A stretch of DNA of 38,047 nt from Syntrophaceae bacterium UBA1062. Its GTDB lineage: Bacteria > Desulfobacterota > Desulfomonilia > UBA1062. The position numbers were made by a program, and so were the translations under genes. How positions within the stretch are numbered: the first letter of the stretch is position 1; the number at the start of each line of letters is the position of its first letter. Positions 17,372 to 24,589 of the stretch are shown here, one piece after another. The DNA is taken from assembly GCA_002316295.1 (NCBI GenBank), contig DCDF01000199.1, positions 1-38,047 of the forward strand. Reading direction: 5' to 3'. The notes under the pieces were generated by a model. The model saw nothing but the letters and a program-made list of their open reading frames with translations. It had not been told where the DNA came from and did no database searches.

Positions 17372-17671
17372 GTGAGCGCAGAGGACGTGACCGACCAGAT
17401 ATGTGACATCTGTCGCCATAGAGAAGCCGTTTCGCAGTGCTGCGGATGCAGCCGCGCTCTGTGCAAGCGATGCAGGAACATGGAAATCTACGTCCAGGGG
17501 GACGGAGAAGTCACGATCAAATATTTCTGTCCCTCCTGCAGCCAGGACCCCAGAGTCAATCCTCCCATGGCGTGCAAAAAGGTTTTCGGCCTGGAGGATG
17601 TCACCGATATGGTAAATCAGGAAGACAGCTCAAAGTCCGGGCGGTTCAAGATCAAGCTGAAGATAACCTGA
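17372..17671 (+). CDS. small zinc-ribbon/B-box-like protein
   Basis: A 99-residue protein with four C-x2-C pairs: C11/C14, C23 or C24/C26, C31/C34 and C53/C56. This spacing suggests a cross-brace binding two zinc ions. The tail (about 75-99) is polar and ends in a basic FKIKLKIT. No enzyme signature is visible, so the role is unknown; adaptor or regulator functions are common for such folds. GTG 17372 is preferred over an in-frame TTG at 17342, because the TTG lies upstream of the predicted sigma-54 start at about 17350. A weak terminator follows the gene, so it is probably monocistronic. Confidence 0.65.
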   Translation: MSAEDVTDQICDICRHREAVSQCCGCSRALCKRCRNMEIYVQGDGEVTIKYFCPSCSQDPRVNPPMACKKVFGLEDVTDMVNQEDSSKSGRFKIKLKIT

Positions 17672-17688
17672 AATCCGTTTCTGTTCCG

Positions 17689-17707
17689 CCGGATTCTCCG
17701 GTGTTTT
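17689..17707 (+). terminator. weak intrinsic terminator after the zinc-ribbon gene
   Basis: CCGGA-TTC-TCCGG followed by TGTTTT, beginning 18 bases past the stop codon. The stem is short but GC-rich and a T-rich tract follows on the plus strand. Confidence 0.45.
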
Positions 17708-17731
17708 CGCCCTTCAGGGGAAATTACTCCT

Positions 17732-17871
17732 CATGCCGGGTTTTCCTCTCAATCACCGTCAATTGCACACGGGTCCCGGCATGCTGTATGGCGGAAACGC
17801 CAGAAACGGTTATGGTGCTGAGACCATATCCACCTGATCGATGAGATGTATATGTGCCATGCTCCATGGAG
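17732..17871. promoter_or_regulatory. inverted-repeat-dense region upstream of the second sigma-54 promoter
   Basis: Four perfect inverted repeats occur in 140 bases. CATGCCGGG (17732-17740) pairs with CCCGGCATG (17775-17783). TGGCG-GAAA-CGCCA covers 17789-17802 and TATGGT-N6-ACCATA covers 17811-17828. CTCCATGGAG is at 17862-17871. The last two lie at about -137 to -77 from the predicted start at 17948, so they could bind the activator. The first two may instead be RNA hairpins at the end of the upstream transcript. CCAT/ATGG half-sites recur here and in the module 1 palindrome. Confidence 0.4.
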
Positions 17872-17893
17872 TTAAATAAATATATAATAATAA

Positions 17894-17906
17894 AATCAAT
17901 GAGATA
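17894..17906 (+). promoter_or_regulatory. candidate IHF-binding site (module 2)
   Basis: AATCAATGAGATA nearly matches WATCAA-N4-TTR in an AT-rich run, at about -54 to -42 from the predicted start. Position and orientation match module 1 to within one base. Confidence 0.4.
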
Positions 17907-17920
17907 ATAATAGTCAAAAC

Positions 17921-17937
17921 CTGGCACGCCTTTCGCT
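17921..17937 (+). promoter_or_regulatory. sigma-54 (-24/-12) promoter, copy 2
   Basis: CTGGCACGCCTTTCGCT has GG (17923-17924) and GC (17935-17936) ten bases apart, as required for sigma-54 holoenzyme. Predicted start is near 17948. No convincing protein gene follows before the terminator at 18215-18282, so the product appears to be a short RNA. Confidence 0.8.
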
Positions 17938-17947
17938 ATAATCGGAG

Positions 17948-18282
17948 TCAAGAAAAGAACATGCTCTTTTACAAAGAGATCCGATATCAGGGTCTCATAA
18001 AGACGAGAGGTACAGTACATACGGCATTGGGCAGCACATGGAAGGCCTGCGGAAAAAACGATCAGGCGGCAGAGGATACCGGGAGAAGCCGGGGTATCGA
18101 CTGGGGTAAAGATGATCCCCTTTTATGCCTGAAGCAGGCCGCTGAATCCAGTGGGCTGAAGCGCCACTGCCGTTCGGTACTCTCTATAACACTAACTGAA
18201 ACCTCCTTTTTGATGCCAGAAGATGGGACATGAAACATACTCCGCTACCGTCCCCACACCTTATATCTTCTGGCTTTTTTTT
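17948..18282 (+). ncRNA. candidate sigma-54-dependent structured small RNA (~335 nt)
   Basis: This stretch is bounded by a sigma-54 promoter and a strong intrinsic terminator. Between them lie several local hairpins: AAAAGA/TCTTTT (17953-17970), GATACC/GGTATC (18075-18098), GCCTG-AAG-CAGGC (18127-18139) and CAGTGG(GC)...(GC)CCACTG with a TGAA loop (18149-18169). It does not resemble RNase P RNA, tmRNA, SRP RNA or 6S RNA as far as I can judge. A 90-codon ORF starts at ATG 17961, but its start lies in the first hairpin loop, its ribosome site is poor and its stop falls inside the terminator loop, so coding looks less likely. A small-protein mRNA or an attenuator leader remains possible. Confidence 0.42.
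18215..18282 (+). terminator. strong intrinsic terminator before the rplU promoter
   Basis: GCCAGAAGAT (18215-18224) pairs perfectly with ATCTTCTGGC (18265-18274). A second stem, GGGAC (18225-18229) / GTCCC (18250-18254), is nested inside, and eight T follow (18275-18282). It should end transcription from the sigma-54 promoter at 17921 before the ribosomal operon. Confidence 0.8.
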
Positions 18283-18328
18283 GTCCGGACGCTTGACCCC
18301 GGCGTCAGGGATGCCCGGGGAAAATCCC

Positions 18329-18357
18329 TTGACAATCAGGGCAAGTTTCATTAATAG
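18329..18357 (+). promoter_or_regulatory. sigma-70 promoter of the rplU operon
   Basis: TTGACA (18329-18334) is a perfect -35 element. Candidate -10 elements are ATTAAT (18350-18355, spacing 15) or TAATAG (18352-18357, spacing 17). Transcription would start about 40 bases before rplU. A CCCCGG/CCGGGG inverted repeat lies just upstream (18297-18320). Confidence 0.55.
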
Positions 18358-18400
18358 CTCTACCACTTTTCATGTATAACAAGGGTACAGGAGTGCAGAC

Positions 18401-18724
18401 ATGTATGCGGTGATAAAGACTGGTGGGAAGCAGTACAAGGTCGAAGAGGGCGACAGGATCCAGATCGAGAAGCTCGACGCTGAGAGAGGCGAGACGGTAA
18501 CGTTCGACACAGTGCTCTTTGTCGGCGGAGACAATGAATATACGCTGGGAACACCGAAGATCGAAGGAGCCACCGTGAACGGCAAGGTCGTACGGCAGCT
18601 CAGGGGCAAGAAGATCATCGTGTTCAAGATGAAGAGGCGAAAGGGCTACCGGAAGAAGCAGGGACACCGGCAGAACCTCACCGAGGTCTTTATCACGAAG
18701 ATCAGCACAGGCAAGGAGGCGTAA
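18401..18724 (+). CDS. rplU: 50S ribosomal protein L21
   Basis: A 107-residue L21, the normal length is just over 100. It starts MYAVIKTGGKQYKVEEGDRI and contains VRQLRGKKIIVFKMKRRKGYRKKQGHRQ, the 23S-binding signature. CAGGAG precedes the ATG. It is the first gene of rplU-rpmA-obgE-proB-proA-nadD-rsfS-rlmH and is followed by rpmA after three bases. Confidence 0.98.
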   Translation: MYAVIKTGGKQYKVEEGDRIQIEKLDAERGETVTFDTVLFVGGDNEYTLGTPKIEGATVNGKVVRQLRGKKIIVFKMKRRKGYRKKQGHRQNLTEVFITKISTGKEA

Positions 18725-18727
18725 CCC

Positions 18728-18988
18728 ATGGCCCACAAGAAATCAGGCGGCACCTCCCGCAATGGAAGAGATACGGCAGGGAAGCGGCTAGGAGTGAAGC
18801 GCTTCGACGGCCAGCCCGTGAGGGCGGGCAATATCATTGTCCGCCAGCGGGGAACCAGGATCCATCCAGGTGCGAACGTCGGCTGCGGAAGAGACTATAC
18901 CCTGTTCGCGCTTACAGACGGCGTGGTCAAGTTCGAAACTCTCTACAACAACAAAAAGCGGGTGAGCATCGTAGCAAGCGCTTCCTAA
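18728..18988 (+). CDS. rpmA: 50S ribosomal protein L27
   Basis: An 86-residue L27 starting MAHKKSGGTSRNGRDTAGKRLGVKRFDGQ, with RQRGTRIHPGANVG in the middle. The N-terminal tail reaches the peptidyl-transferase centre. It has the direct MAHKK start rather than the cleaved N-terminal extension of Firmicutes. obgE starts three bases downstream. Confidence 0.98.
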   Translation: MAHKKSGGTSRNGRDTAGKRLGVKRFDGQPVRAGNIIVRQRGTRIHPGANVGCGRDYTLFALTDGVVKFETLYNNKKRVSIVASAS

Positions 18989-18991
18989 GAC

Positions 18992-19987
18992 ATGGACTTT
19001 ATCGATGAGTCCAAGATCTATGTGCAGGCCGGCAACGGCGGCAATGGATGTTGTTCTTTTCGCAGAGAGAAATATGTTCCCAAGGGAGGACCTGACGGGG
19101 GTGACGGAGGCAGAGGCGGGGATGTGATCGTGGAAGCGTCCACGCGTGTGCACACACTCCTCGATCAGCGCTACCATCCGCACTACAAGGCAGAGAGAGG
19201 CCAGCACGGCAAGGGCAAGAACTGCACCGGCAGGTCCGGCCGCGACCTCGTCATCACCGTTCCGGTGGGGACCATAATCAGGGATGCGCAAACAGGCGAC
19301 ATCGTCGCCGATCTCGTCAAAGAAGGCCAGTCGGCCGTCATCGCACGCGGCGGCTCCGGCGGACGGGGCAATGCCCGGTTCGCCACTCCCACTCTCCAGG
19401 CGCCCCGTTATTGCGAACCCGGAGAGCCCGGAGAGGTAAAGGAGTTTGTCCTCGAGCTCAAGCTCCTCGCAGACGTCGGGCTGGTAGGCTTCCCCAATGC
19501 GGGCAAATCGACGCTCATCTCAAGGGTATCCAGCGCCCGCCCCAAGATAGCCGATTATCCCTTCACCACGCTCACTCCCAACCTCGGCATGGTCAGATGG
19601 AAGGACAGAGACTTCGTGATGGCGGATATCCCCGGCATCATCGAGGGGGCCCACACGGGCGTGGGCCTGGGCCTGAGGTTCCTACGGCACATCGAAAGAA
19701 CCAGGATCATTCTCTACCTGATCGATCTCTCCCCTGACACCGAACGGGATCCCAGAGACGAGTTCACTGTGCTCAGGCGAGAGCTCCAGGCGTATTCGCC
19801 GGAGCTCGTGGAAAGAAAACAGCTCGTGGTGCTCAACAAGTGCGACCTTCCTGAAGCTCGGCAGCGGGCCGGAGAGGTCGTTGCCTTTGTCAAAGACAGA
19901 GGATATCCTTGCTTCACCGCCTCTGCCGCCAGCGGCGAAGGTCTAGCCGAGATACAGGATGAAATTATAAGGATTCTCTATGGATAA
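18992..19987 (+). CDS. obgE: Obg-family GTPase (ribosome assembly)
   Basis: A 331-residue GTPase. The glycine-rich Obg domain covers about 1-157 (GNGGNGCCSFRREKYVPKGGPDGGDGGRGGDV). The G domain has G1 GFPNAGKS, G2 DYPFTTLTPNLG, G3 DIPGII, G4 NKCD and G5 SAAS. The variable C-terminal OCT domain is absent, as in many proteobacterial forms. It binds the 50S subunit and links GTP level to ribosome maturation. It overlaps proB by eight bases. Confidence 0.97.
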   Translation: MDFIDESKIYVQAGNGGNGCCSFRREKYVPKGGPDGGDGGRGGDVIVEASTRVHTLLDQRYHPHYKAERGQHGKGKNCTGRSGRDLVITVPVGTIIRDAQTGDIVADLVKEGQSAVIARGGSGGRGNARFATPTLQAPRYCEPGEPGEVKEFVLELKLLADVGLVGFPNAGKSTLISRVSSARPKIADYPFTTLTPNLGMVRWKDRDFVMADIPGIIEGAHTGVGLGLRFLRHIERTRIILYLIDLSPDTERDPRDEFTVLRRELQAYSPELVERKQLVVLNKCDLPEARQRAGEVVAFVKDRGYPCFTASAASGEGLAEIQDEIIRILYG

Positions 19988-21125
19988 GAACCCGCGTTCC
20001 TCCCTGAAAAAGTGCAGGCGCATCCTCATCAAGATCGGCTCCAAGGTCCTGAGCACGGGCCTCGGCCTCAACAACCGGGTCATTGACCGGCTCTGCGACG
20101 ACCTGTCGCTCCTGCGCGACAGGGGCAAGGAATTCGCTCTGGTATCTTCAGGAGCCATTGCAGAAGGGACCGCCATCATGAAGGTGGGCCGAAAAGGAGT
20201 GACTCTCTCGAAGAAGCAGGCCCTGGCGGCCATTGGCCAGGGGAGCCTCATCAGGGCATACACCGATGCATTCAGGCGTTACGGCTATACCGCGGCCCAG
20301 ATCCTCATTACCCGGGAGGACCTGGACGACAGGCGCAGATATCTCAATATCCGCAATACCTTCACCGCCCTGTTCGAGTACGGAGCCATACCCATCATCA
20401 ACGAGAACGATACCGTGAGCGTGGAGGAGATCCAGTTCACCGACAACGACATGCTCTCCGCCATGATAATTCCCCTGGTGGAGCCGCAGGCCCTGATCGT
20501 TCTGACAGACACCGACGGGGTGTGCTGCGAAGACCCGCGGGTGAACCCGGAGGCCCAGATCATCCGGGAGATCAAAGACATCAGGCTCGAGGATATCAAG
20601 GCCCAGAGTTCGGAAGCCGGCAGCATGGGTAGGGGAGGGATGCAGTCGAAGCTCAAGGCCGCCTATCATGCCTCGCTGCTCGGCATCCCCACGGTCATCA
20701 CCTCGGCCTACATTCCCCAGGTTATCGGCTCGGTGCTGGAAGGCAAAGAGATCGGCACCTTCGTTCATCCGCACAGGAAGGGCAAGCTCACCCAGAAAGA
20801 CCACTGGATCAGCTACGTGACGCGGCCCAAGGGAAAGGTGGTCGTGGACGACGGCGCGGCCGCCATGATCCTCACGAAGGGCAAGAGCCTGCTCCCCTGC
20901 GGGGTCGTGAACGTGGAAGGATCCTTCCATGCCGGAGACCCTGTGGAGATCGTCGAGCCGGGCGGCAGGGCGATAGCGGTGGGCTTGAGCAACTTCACCG
21001 CCGGAGAGGTGCTCAAGATCAAAGGGGCCAACACCTCCCAGGTATGCCGGATCCTGGACCATGAGTGCGATGAGGAGGTGGTCCACCGGAATAACATGAT
21101 ACTGAAGAAGGAGACGCTGCCGTGA
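19980..21125 (+). CDS. proB: glutamate 5-kinase
   Basis: A 381-residue enzyme with an amino-acid-kinase domain (about 1-265: RILIKIGSKVLS, LVSSGAIAEG, PIINENDTVSVEEIQFTDNDMLSA, VLTDTDGV, GRGGMQSKLKAA). A C-terminal PUA domain spans about 285-365. It phosphorylates glutamate at the first step of proline synthesis, and proline feedback inhibition is typical. The start overlaps obgE and the end overlaps proA in GTGA, so it is translationally coupled to both. Confidence 0.97.
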   Translation: MDKNPRSSLKKCRRILIKIGSKVLSTGLGLNNRVIDRLCDDLSLLRDRGKEFALVSSGAIAEGTAIMKVGRKGVTLSKKQALAAIGQGSLIRAYTDAFRRYGYTAAQILITREDLDDRRRYLNIRNTFTALFEYGAIPIINENDTVSVEEIQFTDNDMLSAMIIPLVEPQALIVLTDTDGVCCEDPRVNPEAQIIREIKDIRLEDIKAQSSEAGSMGRGGMQSKLKAAYHASLLGIPTVITSAYIPQVIGSVLEGKEIGTFVHPHRKGKLTQKDHWISYVTRPKGKVVVDDGAAAMILTKGKSLLPCGVVNVEGSFHAGDPVEIVEPGGRAIAVGLSNFTAGEVLKIKGANTSQVCRILDHECDEEVVHRNNMILKKETLP

Positions 21126-22375
21126 CCGATTCGTTGATCGAAACCATTGCAGCCAGGGCCAGAACTGCTTCCCGTTCCCTCGTGAGCCTTTCCACCACCC
21201 GGAAGAACCGGGCGCTCAAAGCGATGGCTCAGGGTCTGAGGCACAATGCCCGAACGTTGAAGAACGAAAACGCGAAGGATCTCGAGCGCGCAGAGGCGAA
21301 CAGACTGAGTCCGTCCATGATCGACCGGCTCACCCTGAGCGACAAGGTCATCGAAGGCATGGCGAGGGCCCTGGAGGAGATCGCCGAGCTCCCCGACCCG
21401 GTGGGAAAGATCACCGGCATGACCCGCAGGCCCAATGGACTGACCGTGGGCAAAATGAGGATCCCGCTGGGCGTGGTCGCCATCATCTACGAGTCCCGGC
21501 CCAACGTCACCTCGGACGCGGCCGGACTGTGCCTCAAGTCGGGCAATGCCGTGATCCTGAGAGGCGGATCGGAGGCCATTCACTCAAACCGGGCGATTGT
21601 GGAGGTCCTGAAGTCTTCACTGCAGGAATCCGGGATCAGTCCCGACGTGATCGGCTTCATCCCGGTTACCGAGAGGAAGGCCGTCAACGAGATGCTCTCT
21701 CTGGAGCAGTACATCGACCTGGTCATTCCACGAGGAGGGGAGGGGCTTATCCGGACCGTGGTGGAGAACTCCCGGATCCCTGTCCTGAAGCACTACAAGG
21801 GTGTATGCCATATCTTCGTGGACCGGGACGCGGATCTGGAGAAGGCCTACCGGATCTGCCTCAACGCCAAGGTTCAGCGGCCGGGCGTCTGCAACGCCAT
21901 GGAGACCCTGCTCGTGGATGCGCCGGTGGCGAAAAGATTTCTGCCCGAGATGGTCCGGCTCTTCCGGGAAAACGGCGTGGACGTCAGGGGGTGCGAAAAG
22001 ACCCGGGCGATTGTGGGCGACGTCGCGCAGGCCACAGAGGATGACTGGTACGAGGAGTACCTGGATCTCATCCTGGCCGTCAAGGTGACGGAAGACATGC
22101 AGGAGGCAATCGAGCATATCGAGAGGTACGGATCGGACCACACGGAGGCCATCATCACGGAAAACTACACCCGGGCTATGGAATTCTTGCGGGAAGTGGA
22201 CTCGTCCACCGTGCTCGTCAACGCCAGCACGCGCTTCTCAGACGGCGGCGAGTTCGGGCTGGGCGCGGAGGTGGGCATCTGCACCTCGAGAATCCACGCA
22301 TACGGGCCCATGGGGATCGAAGATCTTACCATCGGCAAATTCGTCTGCTTCGGAGACGGTCAGATCAGGACATGA
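21122..22375 (+). CDS. proA: glutamate-5-semialdehyde dehydrogenase (gamma-glutamyl phosphate reductase)
   Basis: A 417-residue member of the aldehyde-dehydrogenase superfamily. It has IPLGVVAIIYESRPNVTSDAAGLCLKSGNAVILRGGSEA, VIPRGGEGLI, the catalytic-Cys region NAKVQRPGVCNAMETLLV and the C-terminal FSDGGEFGLGAEVGI...GPMGIEDLT. It reduces gamma-glutamyl phosphate from ProB with NADPH. The start is GTG 21122; the end overlaps nadD in ATGA. Confidence 0.97.
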   Translation: MTDSLIETIAARARTASRSLVSLSTTRKNRALKAMAQGLRHNARTLKNENAKDLERAEANRLSPSMIDRLTLSDKVIEGMARALEEIAELPDPVGKITGMTRRPNGLTVGKMRIPLGVVAIIYESRPNVTSDAAGLCLKSGNAVILRGGSEAIHSNRAIVEVLKSSLQESGISPDVIGFIPVTERKAVNEMLSLEQYIDLVIPRGGEGLIRTVVENSRIPVLKHYKGVCHIFVDRDADLEKAYRICLNAKVQRPGVCNAMETLLVDAPVAKRFLPEMVRLFRENGVDVRGCEKTRAIVGDVAQATEDDWYEEYLDLILAVKVTEDMQEAIEHIERYGSDHTEAIITENYTRAMEFLREVDSSTVLVNASTRFSDGGEFGLGAEVGICTSRIHAYGPMGIEDLTIGKFVCFGDGQIRT

Positions 22376-23001
22376 GGCTCGGAATCTTCGGCGGTACATT
22401 CAATCCCATTCACCTCGGTCACCTGAGGGTGGCGGAAGAGGTCCGAGAAACCCTCGAGCTCGAAAAAATCCTGTTCGTCCCATCCTATCTCCCGCCTCAC
22501 AAGGAGCTGGATTCAGGTGTCCCGGGCGGTATCCGCCTGGAGATCGTGCGGCGCGCCGTGAGCTCCAACCCCTTCTTCGAGCTCTCGGCCTTCGAGGTGG
22601 AGCAGGGGGGAAACTCCTATTCGGTCAGAACCATCGATCACCTGCGACGGCTCCACCGCACCACGCCTTATTTCATTCTCGGGCAGGATGCCTTCAACGA
22701 GATCCTGACATGGTACGATGCCCAACGTCTGTTCGACCTGGCGCACTTTGCGGTCATGTCGCGCCCAGGGGCAATAAGGCCCGATCTGAAGGATGTGTTG
22801 GCCGAGGCGGCGTCGCGTTTCGAGAAAACATCGTATGGATATGTCAACAGCCAGGGAAACAGGATCGTTTTCGTCGATGTAACCCCGCTCGACATCTCGT
22901 CATCTAAAATACGTGATCTCTGCCGTCAGGGAAGGTCGATCACCTATCTGGTACCTCGTGAAGTGGAGGAATATATCAGGAGCGAAAGGATATACGAATA
23001 G
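22372..23001 (+). CDS. nadD: nicotinate-nucleotide adenylyltransferase
   Basis: A 209-residue nucleotidyltransferase with GIFGGTFNPIHLGHLRVAEE (the H-x-G-H ATP site), LFVPSYLPPHKE, FILGQDAFNEILTWYDAQRLFDLAHFAVMSRPG and the C-terminal LDISSSKIRDLCRQGRSITYLVPREVEEYI. It makes deamido-NAD from NaMN, the product of NadC encoded 8 kb upstream. The stop is directly followed by the rsfS start. Confidence 0.96.
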   Translation: MRLGIFGGTFNPIHLGHLRVAEEVRETLELEKILFVPSYLPPHKELDSGVPGGIRLEIVRRAVSSNPFFELSAFEVEQGGNSYSVRTIDHLRRLHRTTPYFILGQDAFNEILTWYDAQRLFDLAHFAVMSRPGAIRPDLKDVLAEAASRFEKTSYGYVNSQGNRIVFVDVTPLDISSSKIRDLCRQGRSITYLVPREVEEYIRSERIYE

Positions 23002-23322
23002 ATGGAACCACTGTGGAGCAGAGCCGTTCATGCCCTCGAAGACAAAAAGGCGGCCGATGTAGTGGTGCTGGACGTGAGCGGCGTATGCTCGTTCACCGAT
23101 CACATTATCGTGAGCACGGGTATGTCGGACAGGCAGATCAGGGCCATGGCCCAGCACGTGATCGAGACCCTCGGCGATCCGTTCGGTCTGGAAGGAATGG
23201 ATCGGGGACGCTGGGTCCTTCTGGACTACGTGGATGTGGTCATACACATCCTGCAGGAAGATCTGCGCACATATTACGACATCGAAGGCATGTGGTTCGA
23301 CGCCAAGAGGATCAGGGGGTGA
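23002..23322 (+). CDS. rsfS: ribosome silencing factor (RsfS/Iojap family)
   Basis: A 106-residue Iojap-type protein: VVLDVSGVCSFTDHIIVSTGMSDRQIRAMAQHV, GRWVLLDYVDVVIHILQEDLRTYYDIEGMW. It binds L14 on the 50S subunit and blocks subunit joining under starvation. It starts immediately after the nadD stop and ends in a GTGA overlap with rlmH. Confidence 0.95.
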   Translation: MEPLWSRAVHALEDKKAADVVVLDVSGVCSFTDHIIVSTGMSDRQIRAMAQHVIETLGDPFGLEGMDRGRWVLLDYVDVVIHILQEDLRTYYDIEGMWFDAKRIRG

Positions 23323-23729
23323 AGCTGGTCGTCTGCCTGGCCGGGAAGACCGAACGCGGAGCGGTTGGCGATCTGGTGGACGATTACCGCAAAAGAATCT
23401 CCCGGTATGTTCCCGTGGAGATCATTGAGGCGAAGAAACTCAGAGCGCAGTCGCGCGAGGGTGTGCACGTGCTCCTGAGCCCGGACGGCAGGCACATGAC
23501 ATCCGAAGAATTCGCTTCCTTTCTGGAAAAAATTCTGAACAGCTCTGCGAAACACCTCTTCTTCTACGTCGGCGGACCGTCCGGCTTCGACCGGGAGCTG
23601 GTGCAGGCTGTGCCGGACAGGATCTCGCTGTCTCCCATGACCTTCAGCCACCAGATCGTCAGGGTCATGCTCTTCGAGCAGGTGTACCGTGCGTTCACCA
23701 TCCTGAACAATGAGCCCTATCATAAGTAG
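23319..23729 (+). CDS. rlmH: 23S rRNA (pseudouridine1915-N3)-methyltransferase
   Basis: A SPOUT methyltransferase of 136 residues, shorter than the usual ~155. The missing part is in the variable stretch before VHVLLSPDGRHMTSEEFA. The C-terminal knot motif is intact: FYVGGPSGF, then ISLSPMTFSHQIVRVMLFEQVYRAFTILNNEPYHK, including the invariant NEPYHK end. GTG 23319 overlaps the rsfS stop by four bases. The frame is open further upstream only within rsfS, so this start is preferred. It is the last gene of the operon. Confidence 0.93.
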   Translation: MKLVVCLAGKTERGAVGDLVDDYRKRISRYVPVEIIEAKKLRAQSREGVHVLLSPDGRHMTSEEFASFLEKILNSSAKHLFFYVGGPSGFDRELVQAVPDRISLSPMTFSHQIVRVMLFEQVYRAFTILNNEPYHK

Positions 23730-23739
23730 CGTTACTGCA

Positions 23740-23792
23740 TGCGGAAATCCGCAGCCATGTAGGGACGCGTGCCGATGTCGCGCTCAGAGCGC
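23740..23792 (+). terminator. hairpins downstream of rlmH
   Basis: Two perfect hairpins follow the rlmH stop: TGCGGA-AA-TCCGCA (23740-23753) and GCGCT-CAG-AGCGC (23780-23792). Neither has a T-run, so they may be 3'-end stabilisers or Rho-assisted ends. Confidence 0.35.
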
Positions 23793-23861
23793 AGTGAAAG
23801 GCGATGCCGTTCGATCCCGCATCCTTGATTTTCACCCCCGTTTGTGTGAGAAAAGGATTGC

Positions 23862-24539
23862 ATGAACATACCCTTTGGCATTGTGCAGTTTTTCGATGTC
23901 TTCGCCCGCTACAATGAAAACGTGTGGCCGATGCAGGTGATACTGATCGTGCTTGCGCTGGCCGCTGTTGCGTCATTGTATATCAGGCAGCCTTTCGGCG
24001 GCAGGATGATCGCAGCCGTGCTGTCGCTGCTGTGGGCATGGATGGGCATCGTCTACCATTTTGTCTTCTTCACTGCCATCAATCCCGCCGCGTGGCTTTT
24101 CGGAGCTGTCTTTCTCGCCGGGGCGGCATGGTTCGCCTGGACGGGTGTGCTGAACAACAGGCTGCGATTTTCTCCCCGAAGCGGTGCCCGCGGCTGGGCG
24201 GGATGGATCATTATTCTGTTCGCCCTGGTTGTCTATCCCCTTCTCGGGCTCGCCTTCGGTCACAACTATCCTGCCACGCCGACATTCGGTCTGCCGTGCC
24301 CGACAACGATATTCACCATCGGCATCTTGATGTTTGCGGTACAGCCCGTCCCGGGGTCTGTTTTCATCGTGCCCGTGCTGTGGGCCGCAGTAGGCTCCAT
24401 GGCAGCGTTCAAGCTCGGTGTTTTTCAGGACATGGGCTTGCTGGCGGCGGGCCTGGCCGGCATGATCGCAGCGATGACCGCTTCGTCCAGGACCGGCCGG
24501 ACATCCCCGGAAGAATCGCTGCAGTCAGCCCCCCGGTGA
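23862..24539 (+). CDS. DUF6064-family integral membrane protein
   Basis: A 225-residue protein with about six to seven hydrophobic segments (starting near residues 23-41, 47-70, 77-92, 113-130, 148-160, 165-180 and 190-207). The opening MNIPFGIVQFFDVFARYNENVWPMQ matches the DUF6064 group, whose members keep an F-A-x-Y-N-x-x-x-W-P motif near the N-terminus. Function is unknown. AAAGGA lies four bases before the ATG, and the gene seems to stand alone, converging on atpG with 50 bases between. Confidence 0.75.
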   Translation: MNIPFGIVQFFDVFARYNENVWPMQVILIVLALAAVASLYIRQPFGGRMIAAVLSLLWAWMGIVYHFVFFTAINPAAWLFGAVFLAGAAWFAWTGVLNNRLRFSPRSGARGWAGWIIILFALVVYPLLGLAFGHNYPATPTFGLPCPTTIFTIGILMFAVQPVPGSVFIVPVLWAAVGSMAAFKLGVFQDMGLLAAGLAGMIAAMTASSRTGRTSPEESLQSAPR

Positions 24540-24589
24540 GCTTCCATTGCATGGTAAACGGGATGCGATGAGGCAGCCGCTGCGGTGCT

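Noticed and set aside
17961..18233. 90-codon frame inside the candidate RNA
   Set aside because: Weak ribosome site, start in a hairpin loop, stop inside the terminator and no family resemblance. Not fully excluded.
18297..18320. CCCCGG/CCGGGG repeat as a second terminator
   Set aside because: No T-run follows and the strong terminator already lies just upstream. It overlaps the approach to the rplU promoter.
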